From Clostridiales bacterium (GTDB lineage: Bacteria; Bacillota; Clostridia; TANB77; CAG-508), in NCBI GenBank assembly GCA_019417465.1, contig DXVF01000003.1, positions 1 to 64,000 of the forward strand: a stretch of DNA of 64,000 nucleotides, written 5' to 3'. A program made the translations under genes and the position numbers. The notes beneath the pieces are model-generated. The model ran no database searches. It had not been told where the DNA came from and saw only the letters and a program-made list of their open reading frames with translations. Shown here one piece after another: positions 59,979 to 64,000 of this stretch. The number at the start of each line of letters is the position of its first letter. The first letter of the stretch is position 1.

Positions 59979-60359
59979 TTATACATATATTAGTTCATTT
60001 AGTACAATTTCTTCTGCCACGTTTTTAAAATTATTCATCATAGATACCCAATATAATTGGTTTGTATTTTTCATTTCTTCTGTTATATTATTTTGCTTTT
60101 TTAATTGCTCAATTATAATATCAATTCTTTCTTGTGCTGTTTCTTGAATCTCTTTTAAATGTTTATTCAAACTTCCATTCATAAACATTATTGCATATTC
60201 TGCTTTTTTATTTTCTTTTAGAAATTTTAATCTCATTCTTCCATATTTATTTAATATAATTTTTTCTTCTTTCTCTAAAACTAAATTAGGCATATAATAA
60301 TCTCCAACCTTTGTATATTCAATTCCATATTTATTTTCTTTTACTTCTTTATTTTCCAT
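59979..60359 (-). CDS. TnpV family protein of element 2
   Basis: 126 residues from the ATG at 60359 (GGAGG 8 nt upstream). VGDYYMPNLVLEKEE, LNKYGRMRLKFLKENKKAEYAIMFM align with the TnpV of element 1. It starts 20 nt after the recombinase stop and is likely co-transcribed with it. Confidence 0.85.
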   Translation of the reverse strand: MENKEVKENKYGIEYTKVGDYYMPNLVLEKEEKIILNKYGRMRLKFLKENKKAEYAIMFMNGSLNKHLKEIQETAQERIDIIIEQLKKQNNITEEMKNTNQLYWVSMMNNFKNVAEEIVLNELIYV

Positions 60360-60379
60360 TTCCAATTCCTCCAAATTTC

Positions 60380-62234
<1,855 letters not shown>

Positions 62235-62250
62235 TTAGAAAGACACTAAA

Positions 62251-62291
62251 AAAGTGCCACATAGCATATTTACCTTTGCTATTGACACTTT
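62251..62291. terminator. Imperfect hairpin upstream of element 2 recombinase
   Basis: AAAGTGCCACATAGCA pairs with TGCTATTGACACTTT with two mismatches. It lies between the 62403 gene and the recombinase; terminator or recombination site. Confidence 0.45.
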
Positions 62292-62402
62292 AAAGTTTTT
62301 ATTTTTTGTTTTAACTATCTCTATTTTCCTATTTCTAAATACAATTAATAAATCAATATAGTACAATTTTTAAAAACTCTAAAATATCAATGCTTTGGCT
62401 TG

Positions 62403-62705
<303 letters not shown>

Positions 62706-62712
62706 TCAAAAA

Positions 62713-62740
62713 AAGACCGCTTCATTTTTTGAAACGGTTT
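62713..62740 (-). terminator. Terminator downstream of tmRNA
   Basis: AAACCGTTTC pairs with GAAGCGGTCTTT, followed by TTTTTTTG on the minus strand, about 85 nt past the tmRNA 3' end and before the 62403 gene. Confidence 0.7.
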
Positions 62741-62822
62741 AAAGTTTTTGTGTTGTCAAATTCTCATAATCTTGAAATTAAGTTATATCAAGTATTATAG
62801 AGAGTTCGACAAAAACTCGTCT

Positions 62823-63180
62823 TGGTGGAGGTGAGGAGAGTCGAACTCCTGTCCAATAACTCTTCCATACAAATTTCTCCGAGTGCAGTTTGTTATTTAT
62901 ATTCCTTAAAAATACGTAAACAAACATACTTACTTTTAAGTATCTATATAAATACCCCCTATTTTCTATAGAAAAAAATAGCTTCGTTTCCCACTAAATC
63001 GTCGCCTTATTCAAAAACGTGGGCATTAATGATAAGACGTCGCCGCAAATTTAAGCAGCGTATGCTAATTCGTTATTATCAGCGTTTATATTTATTTTTG
63101 CTTTTTTATAGTGGCCAAAGCAACCATCCACTACTCGCTATTTGTACTTCTAAATTACTGTCGAAACCAATTACACCCCC
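62823..63180 (-). ncRNA. ssrA: Transfer-messenger RNA
   Basis: 358 nt. The 5' GGGGGTG pairs with CACCTCC near the 3' CCA; the 3' end has the Ala-tRNA-like arm GGAGTTCGACTCTCC. The tag frame after the resume GCA reads AKININADNNELAYAA then stop, a protease tag that ends in YAA. It rescues stalled ribosomes, which matters if CGG codons stall translation here. It lies at the border of the accessory region. Confidence 0.96.
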
Positions 63181-63336
63181 ATATAATTAGAAAATGGTAT
63201 AACATTAATGCTCTCAATTTCCATTAAACTATTGCCATATTACTATTATATACGAATTTTATAAAATTTACAATGTTTTTTTCTTTTTTGCTTGCATCTT
63301 ATTTTTGTTTATGCTATTATAGTGTATGTAGCACTT

Positions 63337-63412
63337 AGGGGTATAGTGTCAATGGTTAGCACGATGGTCTCCAAAACCACAAGTCTGAGTTCGAATCTTA
63401 GTACCCCTGCCA
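63337..63412 (+). tRNA. tRNA-Trp (CCA)
   Basis: 76 nt with encoded CCA. Acceptor AGGGGTA pairs with TACCCCT; anticodon loop CTCCAAA, anticodon CCA. It reads TGG and gives no evidence for reassignment of CGG to Trp. A terminator follows. Confidence 0.96.
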
Positions 63413-63448
63413 AAAAAAGATTAGAACTAAAAAGTTCTAATCTTTTTT
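63413..63448 (+). terminator. Terminator of tRNA-Trp
   Basis: AAAGATTAGAAC pairs with GTTCTAATCTTT around a 6-nt loop, followed by TTTTAT. Confidence 0.85.
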
Positions 63449-63500
63449 ATAATAAAAAATTTCAAGTGTAGAGTAAAAATTCAACAAAAGAGGTATTTAT

Positions 63501-63917
63501 ATGGAAAAATTAATCGGTTTAATAAAAAAAGTTTGTACTAAAGAAGTAATTTTTTATGGATTATTTGGTATTCTTACAACAGTAATTAATATTGGAATAT
63601 TCTATTTACTATCAAATTTTATACATCTTGAAGAAAATCTTTCTAATAATATTGCTATTATCACAGCTGTATTATTCGCATATTTTACTAATAGAAAATT
63701 AGTATTTAATTCAACTGCATCTAATTTTAGAGAAAAGCTAGCTGAATTTGGTAAATTTATTTTAGGAAGATTATTTACTATGGTCATAGAATCAGCAGGA
63801 TTCTTTTTACTATTTAATGTTTTACATATTCAAGAATTAATAAGTAAAACAACTATAACTGTTATAGTTATTATATTAAACTTTTTTATTAGTAAATTTT
63901 TTGCTTTTAAAAAATAA
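63501..63917 (+). CDS. GtrA-like membrane protein
   Basis: 138 residues with four membrane helices. FYGLFGILTTVINIGIFYLL, TNRKLVF and FFISKFFAFKK fit the GtrA family, which helps move polyprenyl-linked sugars across the membrane. A ribosome site AGAGG lies upstream. It may serve the glycosyltransferases seen elsewhere in the window. Confidence 0.88.
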   Translation: MEKLIGLIKKVCTKEVIFYGLFGILTTVINIGIFYLLSNFIHLEENLSNNIAIITAVLFAYFTNRKLVFNSTASNFREKLAEFGKFILGRLFTMVIESAGFFLLFNVLHIQELISKTTITVIVIILNFFISKFFAFKK

Positions 63918-63975
63918 TTTTATAAAGCAATTTAATATTTCGGGGGCTACTAGAAAATTTTAAGGAGGTAATCTT

Positions 63976-64000
63976 ATGTCTAGTAGTTTTTTTAAACATT
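63976..64000 (+). CDS. Start of a gene cut by the window end
   Basis: ATG with AAGGAGG 7 nt upstream; only MSSSFFKH is visible. Same strand as the GtrA-like gene, 58 nt after it, so possibly the same operon. Confidence 0.55.

Noticed and set aside
63337..63412. tRNA with CCA anticodon as a CGG-reading tRNA
   Set aside because: Anticodon CCA pairs with TGG; sequence and acceptor are standard tRNA-Trp.

Overview
The window is a stretch of a low-GC, strictly anaerobic, spore-forming Clostridia-type Firmicute, probably an uncultured gut lineage. The evidence is an intact sporulation sigma factor SigK, a flavodiiron protein next to rubredoxin, radical SAM enzymes, the ireB-ruvX-DUF1292 block, the MEP enzymes IspG and IspH, diaminopimelate synthesis through DapF/DapL, a split transketolase, and Tn4451-type mobile elements with TnpV proteins. 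Most chromosomal genes lie on the minus strand.

Layout. 1-1.9 kb: a small peptide-modification locus (8-codon peptide, radical SAM/SPASM enzyme, coupled 120-aa protein) with its own consensus promoter. 2-7.9 kb: HD hydrolase, heterodimeric ABC exporter and its TetR repressor with twin operators. 8-17.4 kb: ispH, ispG, DUF1292, ruvX, ireB, a GAF/degenerate-GGDEF protein, a MinD-like protein with AT-hooks and acidic repeats, a small membrane protein, sigK and a DUF368 lipid transporter. 17.6-26 kb: TrhP (U32), flavodiiron protein, rubredoxin, a CmpB-type membrane protein, TrmR-like methyltransferase, typA, an S1 protein and a Cmk-PlsC fusion. 26-45 kb: P-loop/Asp23-like protein, two membrane glycosyltransferases, pnp, rpsO, dapL, dapF, three tRNAs, a C-terminal processing protease, two LytM-type peptidases with ftsEX, transketolase halves and an alpha/beta hydrolase. 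45.6-62.7 kb: accessory DNA made of two integrative mobilizable elements (recombinase, relaxase and TnpV each) with cargo: KilA-N, two DinD-like proteins, a second radical SAM pair, a beta-lactamase-like protein and unknowns. 62.8-64 kb: tmRNA, tRNA-Trp, GtrA-like protein and the start of another gene.

The main observation: ten genes, including pnp, ftsE, a LytM peptidase, trmR and a transposon recombinase, are split into two frames, and two more (a glycosyltransferase and pnp) are split twice or also contain such breaks; in total 11 genes carry 13 breaks. Every break is one extra C exactly between two codons and directly before a glycine codon GGN, so the zero-frame codon is always CGG. I found 14 in-frame CGG codons by eye in the whole window; 13 of them are these sites and one, in the first gene, is not. 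The codon before the extra C is GTN (5), ACN (5), CCA (2) or GGA (1). This looks like pervasive +1 recoding of CGG-N as glycine (skipping of C at an unassigned or hungry CGG codon, or quadruplet decoding), not like gene decay. The two enzymes that would make the mo5U34 wobble modification of Val/Thr/Pro tRNAs (TrhP and TrmR) are encoded here, and trmR itself contains such a site. The pattern is read directly from the sequence; the mechanism is inference. For shifted genes the coordinates below span the whole gene across the breaks.
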